A DNA stretch of 64,000 nucleotides from an uncultured Bacilli bacterium (GCA_934131005.1 CAKOYV010000006.1:1-64000); one strand, 5' to 3'; shown: positions 17,207 to 25,519, numbered from the stretch's first letter. Notes: a model not told the origin generated them from the sequence alone. Numbers and translations: made by a program.

Positions 17207-19390
17207 CTAATTATTATATTTAGATAGAATTATTTCTTTTAGAGTTGTTCTTCTATTTTCGACATAATCATTTCTTATACCATTTACAAAGCAACTTCTA
17301 TCTCCTACAATAATTAAGGATTTTTTAGCTCTAGTTACGGCTGTATAAATAAGTTTATTATAAAGCATACGGTTAAAGTTATTGACAATTGGCATTATAA
17401 CCATTGGAAATTCACTTCCTTGAGATTTATGAATACTAATAGCATAGCCATGACGAATATTTAAAAATTTGTCTTTAGTATATGTTACATGATTGCCATC
17501 ATAATCTACTATTATTTCATCTTTTTTATCACGTGATTTTTTACTTGAAATAATGTCAGTTATGTATCCGATATCTCCATTTGAAAGACCTGCTTCAGTA
17601 TCGTTTGCTAGTTGAAGAATTTTATCGCCAGTTCTATAAGTTACATCAGATAATACTAGTTCATTTTTATTTGGACTTTTAGGATTAAAAATTTGTTGAA
17701 GATAGCGATTTAAATTATCTATGCCGTTGATGCTTTTATACATAGGTGCTAATATTTGAATATCTTTATCTGTGTAACCTTTTTTCAAGGCTTTTTCAAC
17801 GATATAATTTATTGTAGGAATTACTTCTTGGTTAGAACAAGTTATGAAATTATAATCATCTTTTTTGACCATAAAACTTTCGCTTATTTCTTTATCTTTT
17901 ATTTCACTTGCTAGTATAGGAATATAAGAGTCTTCGTTTTGGCGATATAAAAATTCTAATTTTATTATATCAATTAGATTTGTATCTATTAAATCTTTTA
18001 AAATTTGACCTTGGCCTACGCTTGGTAATTGGTAATAGTCTCCTACTAAAATTAATTTTATATCTCTTCTAGTACCTTTTAGAAGGGCTTCGGTTATTAT
18101 TGTATCTAACATACTAACTTCATCTACAATAATATATTTTTCAGGATTAGGATTATATTCTGTTACACAAAATTTATTAGCATCTTTATCCCACCCTAAA
18201 TATTTATGAATAGTTGATGCTTTGAGATTTGTCGTTTCCATCATTTTTTTAGCAGCTCTTCCAGTTGGTGCAAGGAGAGCAATTTCCTCTTCTTTGGCAT
18301 GAAAAACTTCAGAAAAAAGGCTGACAATGGCTTTAATAATAGTTGTTTTTCCGGTTCCTGGACCGCCTGTTATTATGGTTAAATTATTGTTAAGAGAAGT
18401 TTTAATAGCTAGTCTTTGAATTTTATCATAAACGATGCCATTTCTAGACTCTAATTCTTTTATTTTGTCTTCTAGATTAGGTAATTTACTTTTTTCCATA
18501 TCATTTAAAAAACATAGTTTATAGGCAATATATTGTTCAGCTTCATAAAATTCTTTTAAATAATAACGATCTTTTATAATTATCACTTTATTATCTTGGT
18601 TTAATTTATAAATATTATACTCTAAAACTTCGCTTGTTATATCTTTGTTGTATTTTAAAATTTCATGATAGATTTCATCATATTCTAAATAAGTATTTCC
18701 AGTTTGGAAAGTTAAGTCGTTAATAATATAGATAATTAGAGCTTGAATACGTCGATCATCTAAAACATCAATTCCTGAATTAAGTGCAATTGTGTCAATA
18801 TCTTTAAAATTAAAATCCATCTCTTTAATTAGCGAGTAAATGTTATCGGTTATAATATCCATTGTTTTTTCTTTATATTTATTAACGATTGCTAGAGCAT
18901 TTTTAGTGCTAAATCCTAGAGATGTTAAATCCATAACCATTTGGCTTGATGATTGATAATTAGATAGAACATCGTGAATTTTATCAATTCTTGATTTGGG
19001 TAACTTGGGAATTAATTGTAGACTTTCAGGAGTTTCTAAAATTACTGATAATGTATCTTCACCAAATCTATCGACTATTCTAGTAGCTGTTTTCTCACCA
19101 ATTGGAAAGATAGCACTTGATAAGAATTCTATTAATTCTTCTCTTTTAGTTGGTAATAAAACTTCATAACTACTGACTGAGAATTGAAGACCATATTTGG
19201 CATGATTAATTAATTCTCCATTCATAGTATAGTTATTTTTTAAACGTAAATCATAAAAACTGCCTGTAAAATAAATAGATTTTTCTAATAAATCTAAATC
19301 AGTTTCTTTTATTTTTAAAACTCCTACAACATAACCATTATCTTGATTGAAGTAAATTGTTTTTATATATTTTCCTTTTATGTAACTCAT
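17207..19390 (-). CDS. recD2: RecD2 family ATP-dependent DNA helicase
   Basis: A 727-aa SF1B helicase. The N-terminal region carries helix-hairpin-helix-like segments (IFPIGEKTATRIVDRFG near 92-106), followed by the motor with Walker A GGPGTGKTT near residue 343, motif II VDEVSMLD, motif III GDYYQLPSVGQG, and late motifs HGYAISIHKSQGSEF and YTAVTRAK. This is the RecD-like type that works without RecBC; it unwinds 5'-3' and has roles in repair and replication. Length and motifs are normal. Confidence 0.95.
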   Translation of the reverse strand: MSYIKGKYIKTIYFNQDNGYVVGVLKIKETDLDLLEKSIYFTGSFYDLRLKNNYTMNGELINHAKYGLQFSVSSYEVLLPTKREELIEFLSSAIFPIGEKTATRIVDRFGEDTLSVILETPESLQLIPKLPKSRIDKIHDVLSNYQSSSQMVMDLTSLGFSTKNALAIVNKYKEKTMDIITDNIYSLIKEMDFNFKDIDTIALNSGIDVLDDRRIQALIIYIINDLTFQTGNTYLEYDEIYHEILKYNKDITSEVLEYNIYKLNQDNKVIIIKDRYYLKEFYEAEQYIAYKLCFLNDMEKSKLPNLEDKIKELESRNGIVYDKIQRLAIKTSLNNNLTIITGGPGTGKTTIIKAIVSLFSEVFHAKEEEIALLAPTGRAAKKMMETTNLKASTIHKYLGWDKDANKFCVTEYNPNPEKYIIVDEVSMLDTIITEALLKGTRRDIKLILVGDYYQLPSVGQGQILKDLIDTNLIDIIKLEFLYRQNEDSYIPILASEIKDKEISESFMVKKDDYNFITCSNQEVIPTINYIVEKALKKGYTDKDIQILAPMYKSINGIDNLNRYLQQIFNPKSPNKNELVLSDVTYRTGDKILQLANDTEAGLSNGDIGYITDIISSKKSRDKKDEIIVDYDGNHVTYTKDKFLNIRHGYAISIHKSQGSEFPMVIMPIVNNFNRMLYNKLIYTAVTRAKKSLIIVGDRSCFVNGIRNDYVENRRTTLKEIILSKYNN

Positions 19391-19495
19391 TACATCACCA
19401 CCTTGTTGCTAGTTATATTATAACATTATTTTTCTTTATCGTGTAGGTAATTTACAGAATATTTGTAAGGTGTTATAATTGGGGTGGTGATGTTG

Positions 19496-19930
19496 ATGGA
19501 CTTATATTCTATGATGCTAAATATAAATAATAAAGATTTGGAAAGTATTATTAAAGAAAGCATTAATAAGACAAGGAAGGAAATTAATTTTTCTGAAGGT
19601 ATGTGTAAGGTAGCTGCTAATTTAGTATATAATGATTTAAAGAGTGAACATGTTGTTGCTAAAATAGTCAACACTAAGGAATTGGGACTTGGATATGAAC
19701 ATGAATTTGTTCTTGCTAAAGATGTTTTTATTTATTATTTAATTGATGTAACTTATGAACAATTTATAAATAAGGGAACTAAACTTAATGAAGAGCTTCT
19801 TAAGAATGGTTATATTCATGCTAACGACAAAGTTTTGGGTAGTTATTTAAATAGTATTCCTAATACTTATAAACTTGATAGTATTAATATAGATGATATA
19901 TTTTATGGAATCAAGGCGAAAAAAAGATAA
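19496..19930 (+). CDS. Cysteine-protease/transglutaminase-fold-like protein, unknown
   Basis: The start at 19496 (MDLYSMML) fits GGTGAT placed 4 nt upstream; earlier GTG/ATG codons are possible. The 144-aa protein holds an ordered Cys-His-Asp set: NFSEGMCKVAANLVYNDL (Cys), GLGYEHEFVLA (His), then YLIDVTYEQF (Asp). That order and these contexts resemble the papain/transglutaminase fold. No signal peptide is present. The substrate is unknown, and the catalytic reading is inference. The gene stands alone, divergent from recD2. Confidence 0.6.
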   Translation: MDLYSMMLNINNKDLESIIKESINKTRKEINFSEGMCKVAANLVYNDLKSEHVVAKIVNTKELGLGYEHEFVLAKDVFIYYLIDVTYEQFINKGTKLNEELLKNGYIHANDKVLGSYLNSIPNTYKLDSINIDDIFYGIKAKKR

Positions 19931-19947
19931 TTTTTTTAATTTTGGTA

Positions 19948-19976
19948 TTGACAAATATAGGCTAATCGATTAATAT
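19948..19976 (+). promoter_or_regulatory. SigmaA-type promoter of small RNA
   Basis: TTGACA (19948-19953), exactly 17 nt, TAATAT (19971-19976). The predicted start at about 19983 coincides with the first base of the first hairpin of the RNA. Confidence 0.75.
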
Positions 19977-19982
19977 ATTAAT

Positions 19983-20084
19983 CACCAATTCAAATTTACA
20001 TGAATTGGTGCTAGTATCACACTAGCCAACCCCTTTTTATTCTTTTTGGGAGACTGTCCTCAGGGGGAACAGTCTCTTTGTTTT
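19983..20084 (+). ncRNA. Candidate ~100-nt small RNA with three hairpins
   Basis: Between the promoter and a terminator lie three perfect stems: CACCAATTCA/TGAATTGGTG (19983-20010), GCTAGT/ACTAGC (20010-20026), and GAGACTGT/ACAGTCTC (20050-20076) followed by TTTGTTTT. A single-stranded AACCCC between stems 2 and 3 could pair with the GGGGG in the loop of stem 3, making a pseudoknot. No plus-strand ORF follows, so this is a free RNA rather than a leader. The terminator overlaps the last codons of the convergent GDPD gene. I do not recognise the family. Confidence 0.65.
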
Positions 20085-20800
20085 GGTATATTAAAGTTCT
20101 TTTTATAAGGGCTTTTTCTTATATTACAAATAAAATTATCAGCATAATCATAATAATCGTTATACTCCTTGTTAGTATTTATAGTATAACCAACTATTAA
20201 ATATTTAGAACGCAAGCTTTTTATTTTACTATTTTTTAAATAACTTAAATTCACGCCTATATAATCAGGGGTTAGAATTTTATTTAAAAGTTTGTTGTTA
20301 AGAAAGGCATTGATGAGGATATTATCAGAAAAAATACTGTTTATTAAATAACCTCTGATATATTTCTTTCGGTTTAATTTAAACCATAATATTGATAAGG
20401 GGTTAAAGCTTTGAATGGCAAACTTACCAGGATATTTATCTAATAGTTTAACTACTCTTTTTTCAAATTTTTTTCTTATGTTAGCATATTTCAATTCTAT
20501 TATGATTGGTACTTTACCTTGTACTAGTTCTAAAGTTTCTTTTAAGGTTGGAATATTGATAATATCTTTTATTTCTTTGTATGTTGCATCTTTTATATTT
20601 TTGTTTATACCTGTAATTCTTTGTAAATTGCTATCATGAAATACTATTATTTTATTATCCTTAGTAAGATGAATGTCCAATTCAATGGTATAATTTTTGA
20701 TAATTGCTATTCGAAAAGCATCAAGAGTATTTTCTAAATAATTATAACAAACACCTCGGTGAGCAATTAAATTTTCTTTTAAAAATTGGAGATCTTTCAC
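20060..20800 (-). CDS. Glycerophosphodiester phosphodiesterase
   Basis: A 246-aa GDPD: IAHRGVCYNYLENTLDAF near residues 13-30, then IELDIHLTKDNKIIVFHDSNLQRITG with the metal-binding E, D and catalytic His, and VPIIIELKY. It hydrolyses glycerophosphodiesters to glycerol-3-phosphate and an alcohol. No signal peptide, so it is cytosolic. It starts at GTG behind GGTGATACC. The final residues (PKQRDCSP) are encoded by the terminator stem of the small RNA on the other strand. Confidence 0.9.
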   Translation of the reverse strand: MKDLQFLKENLIAHRGVCYNYLENTLDAFRIAIIKNYTIELDIHLTKDNKIIVFHDSNLQRITGINKNIKDATYKEIKDIINIPTLKETLELVQGKVPIIIELKYANIRKKFEKRVVKLLDKYPGKFAIQSFNPLSILWFKLNRKKYIRGYLINSIFSDNILINAFLNNKLLNKILTPDYIGVNLSYLKNSKIKSLRSKYLIVGYTINTNKEYNDYYDYADNFICNIRKSPYKKNFNIPKQRDCSP

Positions 20801-20861
20801 GGTATCACCATTAAAAAATATACAAATTTTATTATTTTATGCTATTTTTTTGAAAATATTA

Positions 20862-20891
20862 TTGACTTTTATATTTTGTTTATGATAGAAT
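20862..20891 (+). promoter_or_regulatory. Promoter of tRNA-His
   Basis: TTGACT, 18-nt spacer, TAGAAT, ending 12 nt before the tRNA. Spacing and position fit a sigmaA promoter. Confidence 0.6.
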
Positions 20892-20903
20892 TAGTACTGT
20901 CAT

Positions 20904-20980
20904 GGCGGATGTGGTGAAGTGGTTAACACATTGGATTGTGGTTCCAACATGCATGGGTTCGATTCCCATCATCCGTCCCA
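20904..20980 (+). tRNA. tRNA-His (anticodon GTG)
   Basis: A full cloverleaf can be folded: acceptor GCGGATG/CATCCGT, D arm GTG..CAC, anticodon arm TTGGA-TTGTGGT-TCCAA with GTG at 34-36, T arm ATGGG-TTCGATT-CCCAT, and an encoded CCA. A genomic G at 20904 gives the G-1 specific to tRNA-His, opposite C73. It is a single tRNA gene with its own promoter and terminator. Confidence 0.97.
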
Positions 20981-20991
20981 TGTAGATATTT

Positions 20992-21015
20992 ACCCTTGTT
21001 TATCAAGGGTTTTTA
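20992..21015 (+). terminator. Terminator of tRNA-His
   Basis: ACCCTTG/CAAGGGT stem with a 5-nt loop and a T-run, 11 nt after the CCA end. Confidence 0.85.
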
Positions 21016-21067
21016 TTTTTCTTTTATACTATTTTTAACCTATATATATAATTAGGATGACTATAAT

Positions 21068-21099
21068 AAAAAATATGCTACTTGATGAGCATATTTTTT
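21068..21099. terminator. Terminator after the InlB-repeat protein gene
   Basis: AAAAAATATGCT/AGCATATTTTTT with an 8-nt loop. It lies at the stop of the minus-strand gene at 21098 and is symmetrical enough to work on both strands. Confidence 0.8.
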
Positions 21100-22066
21100 A
21101 GTTTTTTACCCAACCTGCATAAAGAGTTGAATTAGTTGTTAAAGTTAATTTGCTTCCATTACTATATTGGCTAACTGTTTTTACATCTGTACCATTAGTC
21201 TTTAAACTCTGGTATAGTTTGTCTTCGTCATAGCCAATTTCACTTTTTATTTTTTGATTATTATCAGCATAATAATATAGTGGATGATCTTTATAAAAGC
21301 TATCATACCACCCAATAAAAGTATAACCTGTACGGGTTGGAGTTGGTAAATTTGTTAATTGTTGATTATACTCTGCAGTAAGGCTTTGCGTAGTTACTTC
21401 GCCGTCCATAGGATCTAGATTTAACATGATTGTTTTATTTTTCTTATTTCCAGTATACAACTCTACTTCTATTTTTCCGGCTAGAGTTTTATTTAACATT
21501 TGGTTTTGAGATTCTGACTCTGTACATTTCGTTGGATTTAATTCTTGGCAAGAATCACTAAACCATAAATAAAATATATATTCATCTTTTGCTTCATTAT
21601 ATTTAGGAAGATCTTGCTGGGTTCCTGTTAAAACTAGTCTAGTTGATTCTTTTAAGTCTTTTAAGTCGCCATGAGATAATTCTTTATCGTTTTTTATTAA
21701 TTTCCATTTTATGTAATTACTTTTTAAAATATTATCGACTTCTAAATCTACTAAAGATACATCATAGATGGTTTCAACATCAGGATTTTCTTCTTCTCCC
21801 CCTACTCTAAAAGTTATTTTAATTACATTGTTTACATTTTCTTCAACATTTTGATCTAGAATAGGACTGAATTTTAAATTTGAAGAGTCAAATTCTGAGG
21901 AATAGGCTATTTTAAATTTTGAGGAAGTAGCACTAAAAGAGATTCCAGATTGGTTTAGAGCGTAACTTATTCCTAGGACTAATCCTATTATTACTATTAT
22001 ATATATGGCTATCATTCTTTTATCGAGGGAGTTATACTTGCTATTATTTATTGCTTTTTTTATCAT
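21098..22066 (-). CDS. Surface protein with one InlB-type repeat
   Basis: A 322-aa protein with an N-terminal anchor (MIAIYIIVIIGLVLGISYAL, residues 18-37) and no lipobox or LPXTG. The C-terminal region from about residue 220 is a Listeria-Bacteroides (InlB B) repeat: a beta-strand with LDPMDGEV, then LPTPTRTGYTFIGWYDS and a closing STLYAGW. The middle 180 residues are of no known family. It is probably exposed on the cell surface; a binding or adhesion role is inference. It is monocistronic with its own terminator. Confidence 0.7.
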   Translation of the reverse strand: MIKKAINNSKYNSLDKRMIAIYIIVIIGLVLGISYALNQSGISFSATSSKFKIAYSSEFDSSNLKFSPILDQNVEENVNNVIKITFRVGGEEENPDVETIYDVSLVDLEVDNILKSNYIKWKLIKNDKELSHGDLKDLKESTRLVLTGTQQDLPKYNEAKDEYIFYLWFSDSCQELNPTKCTESESQNQMLNKTLAGKIEVELYTGNKKNKTIMLNLDPMDGEVTTQSLTAEYNQQLTNLPTPTRTGYTFIGWYDSFYKDHPLYYYADNNQKIKSEIGYDEDKLYQSLKTNGTDVKTVSQYSNGSKLTLTTNSTLYAGWVKN

Positions 22067-22129
22067 AATATCACCGTCTACTTTATAAATATAATGATAT
22101 CATAATTCTTTTTTTATTTCAATAATTTG

Positions 22130-22480
22130 TTAATGTTTTGGTTTGAATATTAAACATAAGAAGAAGGCTAAGGTTATGGCTACGGATATTCCTGCTGATG
22201 TTAGGTTGAAGATACCAAATGATAATCCTATTGGTCCTAATTCTCCTGCTACATCCATGGCACCGTGAACTAAAAGATGTCCGAAAGATGTTATTGGTAC
22301 TAAGGCTCCTGCTCCACAGTATAGGACTATTTTGTCATAAATTCCAAAAATATCTAAAAAGCCACCTATTACTACAAACAAACTGGTTACATGCCCTGGA
22401 GTTAATTTGGTATTATCTAAAATCAATTGGGAAATCATGCATACAAATCCACAAAATAGAAATGAATTAAGATATATCAT
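22130..22480 (-). CDS. spoVAE: Stage V sporulation protein AE
   Basis: I start at 22480 (MIYLNSFLF), 9 nt after GGAGG, giving 116 aa; a TTG frame adds 3 residues. The protein is a small membrane protein with TPGHVTSLFVVIGGFLD and LVPITSFGHLLVHGAMD, typical of the SpoVAEb form. With SpoVAC and SpoVAD it forms the minimal SpoVA channel for Ca-dipicolinate uptake into the forespore and release at germination. It overlaps the spoVAD 3' end by 14 nt. Confidence 0.95.
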   Translation of the reverse strand: MIYLNSFLFCGFVCMISQLILDNTKLTPGHVTSLFVVIGGFLDIFGIYDKIVLYCGAGALVPITSFGHLLVHGAMDVAGELGPIGLSFGIFNLTSAGISVAITLAFFLCLIFKPKH

Positions 22481-23474
22481 CTTGAACAACCTCCAAACTT
22501 ACGGCGTGCGCAATTGCGGGTAACGACTCTTTTTGGAAATACATAGTTGGTGAAAATAAAGCCCCTGTAGGAACCACGAGGACACGTTTTAATTTTTGCT
22601 CCAACATTTGCTTATATATATAACTATAAATTGTTAAGGCACTACAAACTGGTCCTGAACCACCGGCTAAGACTGCTTGTTTTTTAATATCATATAACAT
22701 AGTTCCACAATCATTATAATTTTTAGATATATCTATATCAAATACTTCTTTTAGATAATTTATTAAAATTTGTTTGCCATATACTCCTAAATCACCTGTT
22801 ACTATTAAATCATAATAACTAGGATTTATTTTTAAGTCTTGTAAATGTTCGGCTATAACACTAGCAGCGGCTGGGGCCATAACAGCTCCCATATTATTTA
22901 CATCTTTAGTTCCTTTATCTGTTATTCTTCCAATGGTTGAAGATGCTATTCTAATTTTTGTTTTTTTGTTAGTAAGAAGAATTGATGCTCCTCCTGTTGC
23001 GGTAAAAGTAGCAGTTTCTGGTTTGGGAGTGCCATATTCTGTGGGATTACGATATTGCTTTTCGGCACTCATATTATGACTAGAGGTTGCCACTATACAA
23101 TTATGGGCTTTTTTGCTCTCAATAAAATTAGCGGCTATTATCATGCCCTCAGCACAAGTAGCGCAGGCATTATATAAACCTAGAAATGGGATATCAAATT
23201 CTCTTATAGCATAATTAGATGCTGTAATTTGATTTTGTAAATCACCTGATAAAATTAAGTCGATATCATCATCTTGGGTTTTGGTTTTTGTTTGTAAAAG
23301 GGAAATAGAATCTTTTAGAAGTTTTATTTCTGCCTTTTCCCAACTCTTTTCTCCAAAATATAAGTCTTTGGTATAAGTTTTATCGAAGTGCTTTTTTAAA
23401 GGTCCAGCTGACTCATAAATTCCTGCAATTGTGGCAGTATCTTTTATATATACATTTTTATATGTACTTGTCAT
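22467..23474 (-). CDS. spoVAD: Stage V sporulation protein AD
   Basis: A 335-aa SpoVAD with the thiolase-like fold: GLYNACATCAEGMIIAANFI contains the conserved Cys region, followed by ATSSHNMSAEKQYRNPTEYG, ATGGASILLT and GDLGVYGKQIL. SpoVAD binds dipicolinic acid at the inner spore membrane. The gene starts 2 nt after the spoVAC stop. The spoVA set here is AC-AD-AE only, the short form common outside Bacillus; AA, AB and AF are not in the window. Confidence 0.97.
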   Translation of the reverse strand: MTSTYKNVYIKDTATIAGIYESAGPLKKHFDKTYTKDLYFGEKSWEKAEIKLLKDSISLLQTKTKTQDDDIDLILSGDLQNQITASNYAIREFDIPFLGLYNACATCAEGMIIAANFIESKKAHNCIVATSSHNMSAEKQYRNPTEYGTPKPETATFTATGGASILLTNKKTKIRIASSTIGRITDKGTKDVNNMGAVMAPAAASVIAEHLQDLKINPSYYDLIVTGDLGVYGKQILINYLKEVFDIDISKNYNDCGTMLYDIKKQAVLAGGSGPVCSALTIYSYIYKQMLEQKLKRVLVVPTGALFSPTMYFQKESLPAIAHAVSLEVVQDDIS

Positions 23475-23476
23475 AT

Positions 23477-23917
23477 CTAACCTCCAATTAATAGTAGTCT
23501 TAATAGGCCAAAAATATAAACGGCAACAGTACCATATAATATAACGGTTCCTGCTAATTTAAATATATTAGCACCTATTCCTAATACTAATCCTTCTGTT
23601 CTATATTCTAAGGCAGCACTTGTTATAGAATGGGCAAATCCTGTAATGGGTATTATTAGAGCACTTTTTAACTTAGTAACTAATAAATCAAAAATACCAA
23701 AGGCTGTTAGAAGTGAAGATATTACTATGAGAGTTAAAATTACAAATATTCCTGATTCTTTTCTGGGGGTTCCTAAGAAAAATTCATAGAATTCTAATAA
23801 TAGTTCACTAGATAAGCCAATGATGCCACCTGCTATAAAAGTTGTTATGGCGTTTTGAATTACGTGTGATTTCGGGGTATATTTTTTTATAAATTGTTGA
23901 TATTCTTCATTTGTCAT
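23477..23917 (-). CDS. spoVAC: Stage V sporulation protein AC
   Basis: The start at 23917 (MTNEEYQQF) follows GGTGATAACA; a longer frame begins at 23929. The 146-aa membrane protein has the SpoVAC pattern: YTPKSHVIQNAITTFIAGGIIG, then IPITGFAHSITSAALEYRTEGLVLGIGANIFKLAG. SpoVAC is the mechanosensitive-channel-like component for dipicolinate passage. It is first in the spoVA operon. It should be forespore-expressed by sigmaG, but no promoter with a workable distance was seen. Confidence 0.96.
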   Translation of the reverse strand: MTNEEYQQFIKKYTPKSHVIQNAITTFIAGGIIGLSSELLLEFYEFFLGTPRKESGIFVILTLIVISSLLTAFGIFDLLVTKLKSALIIPITGFAHSITSAALEYRTEGLVLGIGANIFKLAGTVILYGTVAVYIFGLLRLLLIGG

Positions 23918-23993
23918 TGTTATCACCATTCATATTATTGGTAATTTTAGTAAAATTATGCACATTTAAAATTTAGTAATTAGTTTTTGACAT

Positions 23994-24044
23994 AAAAAAA
24001 AGACAATTCTAGGATATCCGGATTATTCCTATCATTGTCTTTTT
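23994..24044 (-). terminator. Terminator between the XRE gene and spoVA
   Basis: Outer stem AAAAGACAAT/ATTGTCTTTT with an inner TAGGA/TCCTA pair. It lies at the stop of the regulator gene and separates spoIIAA-sigF-XRE from the spoVA operon, so spoVA needs its own promoter. Confidence 0.75.
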
Positions 24045-24333
24045 ATTGCCTTTTTTGACTATCTTCTTTTATTTTTCTCTCTAAATTTACTTTATCTATT
24101 CCTTTAAATAGCTCTTCCATTTTTATATTTAAGGCTTTTGCTATTTGCACCAAAGTATCTATTGAAAAATATTTCTTAGCGTTTGGTGCTTCTATTCGCC
24201 TAATAAATTCATGAGAAAATCCCGTTAAATCAGCTAGTTTAGCCTGTGTTAAACACGCTTTTTTGCGATTTGTTTTTATATTAGAAGCTATTATTTCATA
24301 GATATCATCATTTCTTCTTGTTACTTTAGCCAT
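24043..24333 (-). CDS. XRE-family DNA-binding regulator
   Basis: Start at 24333 (MAKVTRRND), 6 nt after AAGGTGATG; 96 aa. Helix-turn-helix at about residues 15-70: IASNIKTNRKKACLTQAKLADLTGFSHEFIRRIE and a following KYFSIDTLVQIAKALNI. It is a lone HTH of the SinR/Xre type with a short basic tail. It sits between sigF and spoVA, where Bacillus has no regulator, so it may affect sporulation gene expression (inference from place only). Confidence 0.85.
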   Translation of the reverse strand: MAKVTRRNDDIYEIIASNIKTNRKKACLTQAKLADLTGFSHEFIRRIEAPNAKKYFSIDTLVQIAKALNIKMEELFKGIDKVNLERKIKEDSQKRQ

Positions 24334-24417
24334 AAGTACATCACCTTGTGATAATTGTCTCACAAATTTGTGTTTTTTTATGTAACCGATTCGGTTACAT
24401 TTTTAGCAACCCTTTAT

Positions 24418-25092
24418 TTATGGGCTTTCACACAGACTTTTTTTTAATTTTTTTAATATTTTTGTCTCATTTCTAGAGATTTGGACTTGATTTGTATGGA
24501 AATATTTGGCCGTTTCATTCTGTGTCTTGTCTTTAAAATATCTTAAATTGATAAGTTCTAGCTCTTCTTTGGTCAAATTTTCTAATAGTTCTTGAACAAA
24601 AATATTATTTGTATTATCTGATGGTGACTCTATCGCGAGACTATCTAAGAGTGTTAGAGTTTTGCCATCATCATTAATAGCCGCATCCAAACTCTTAACG
24701 CTGTTTTTAAGAATGAGGACATCATCTATTATTTTTTCATCTATTTCTAGAAATAATGATAATTCGTAATTGGTAGGTTCTTTCATTAATTTTTGGGTTA
24801 ATATATTTTTGGCTTCTAATATTTTTTTGTATAGCCTGTTATACTCTCTTGATGTTTTTATGAGTTTGGAATTATTAACATAATTTATTACTTCACTTAA
24901 TATATATTTATATGCGTAAGTTGAAAATTTGGCCATCGAGGATGTATCGTAATTTTGATAGGCCTTCATGATGCCTATAACACTTACTTGATATAAATCA
25001 TCAAACTCATAATAATTGGCATACTTACTAATAATTGAACATATTAATCTTTTATTTTTTTCTATTACATCAACAAGTAATTTTTCATCCAT
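24418..25092 (-). CDS. sigF: Sporulation sigma factor (SigF-like)
   Basis: A 224-aa group-3 sigma-70 factor. Region 2 has YEFDDLYQVSVIGIMKAYQNYD and FSTYAYKYILSEVINYV; region 3 follows near 90-130; region 4 is LTKEELELINLRYFKDKTQNETAKYFHTNQVQISRNE. The gene before it encodes a SpoIIAA-like STAS protein and the genes after it are spoVA, the same order as in Bacillus (spoIIAA-AB-sigF-spoVA), which supports SigF. SigG is the close alternative. The gene for the anti-sigma factor SpoIIAB is missing from between the two. Confidence 0.8.
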   Translation of the reverse strand: MDEKLLVDVIEKNKRLICSIISKYANYYEFDDLYQVSVIGIMKAYQNYDTSSMAKFSTYAYKYILSEVINYVNNSKLIKTSREYNRLYKKILEAKNILTQKLMKEPTNYELSLFLEIDEKIIDDVLILKNSVKSLDAAINDDGKTLTLLDSLAIESPSDNTNNIFVQELLENLTKEELELINLRYFKDKTQNETAKYFHTNQVQISRNETKILKKLKKSLCESP

Positions 25093-25105
25093 AGTATCCT
25101 TTCTT

Positions 25106-25420
25106 TTATATTAAAGAAAAGGCATCTATTTCACAATTTATTTTAGGAATTCTATTCTCAAAGAGAACTTTCCTATTATGATTGGCATCACATATTAATA
25201 GACGTCCTTTATTCTTTAATATCTTTTGATTATAGTCTATTATATGATTAATACTCTCAACTGAAACTGCCATTAAATTATCTATATTTAGAACAATATA
25301 CTTAATTCCAATATTCTCTATTAAATGATTAATAGATTCTAGATAATTATCATCTTCTATTTGCCCACTTAATCTAACAAACAGTACTCCCTTTCTAAAC
25401 TCCGTATTAATTTTCAACAT
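25106..25420 (-). CDS. spoIIAA: STAS-domain anti-anti-sigma factor (SpoIIAA-like)
   Basis: A 104-aa STAS protein: GVLFVRLSGQIEDDNYLESI, then IKYIVLNIDNLMAVSVESINHII. The position of the phosphorylated serine of SpoIIAA (normally DSSGLG) reads AVSVES, so a serine is present but the Asp and Gly around it are lost. In Bacillus, SpoIIAA frees SigF from SpoIIAB. Here it lies 13 nt upstream of the sigma gene with no spoIIAB between. Spo0A-box-like sites stand upstream. The loss of the canonical motif leaves its biochemical role open. Confidence 0.72.
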   Translation of the reverse strand: MLKINTEFRKGVLFVRLSGQIEDDNYLESINHLIENIGIKYIVLNIDNLMAVSVESINHIIDYNQKILKNKGRLLICDANHNRKVLFENRIPKINCEIDAFSLI

Positions 25421-25476
25421 AATATCTCACCCTTTGCAAATGTATTTTAGCATCTTTATTATTAATTATAAACTAA

Positions 25477-25519
25477 TTAGACAAAACTAGACATAATAAT
25501 GCTTCGACAAATTTCGACA
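25477..25519 (-). promoter_or_regulatory. Cluster of Spo0A-box-like sites before spoIIAA
   Basis: On the minus strand, TGTCGAA occurs twice in adjacent direct repeats (TGTCGAAA at 25519-25512 and TTGTCGAA at 25510-25503), matching the 0A box TGNCGAA exactly. Two weaker copies (ATGTCTAG at 25495-25488, TTGTCTAA at 25484-25477) lie closer to the gene. Spo0A-P activates spoIIA in Bacillus, so the place and the motif agree. Confidence 0.65.

Noticed and set aside
23933..23961. SigmaG-like promoter (GCATA, 17 nt, AATAATA) before spoVAC
   Set aside because: The predicted start would fall so close to the ATG that the ribosome site would be lost or nearly lost, so the match is probably chance in AT-rich DNA.
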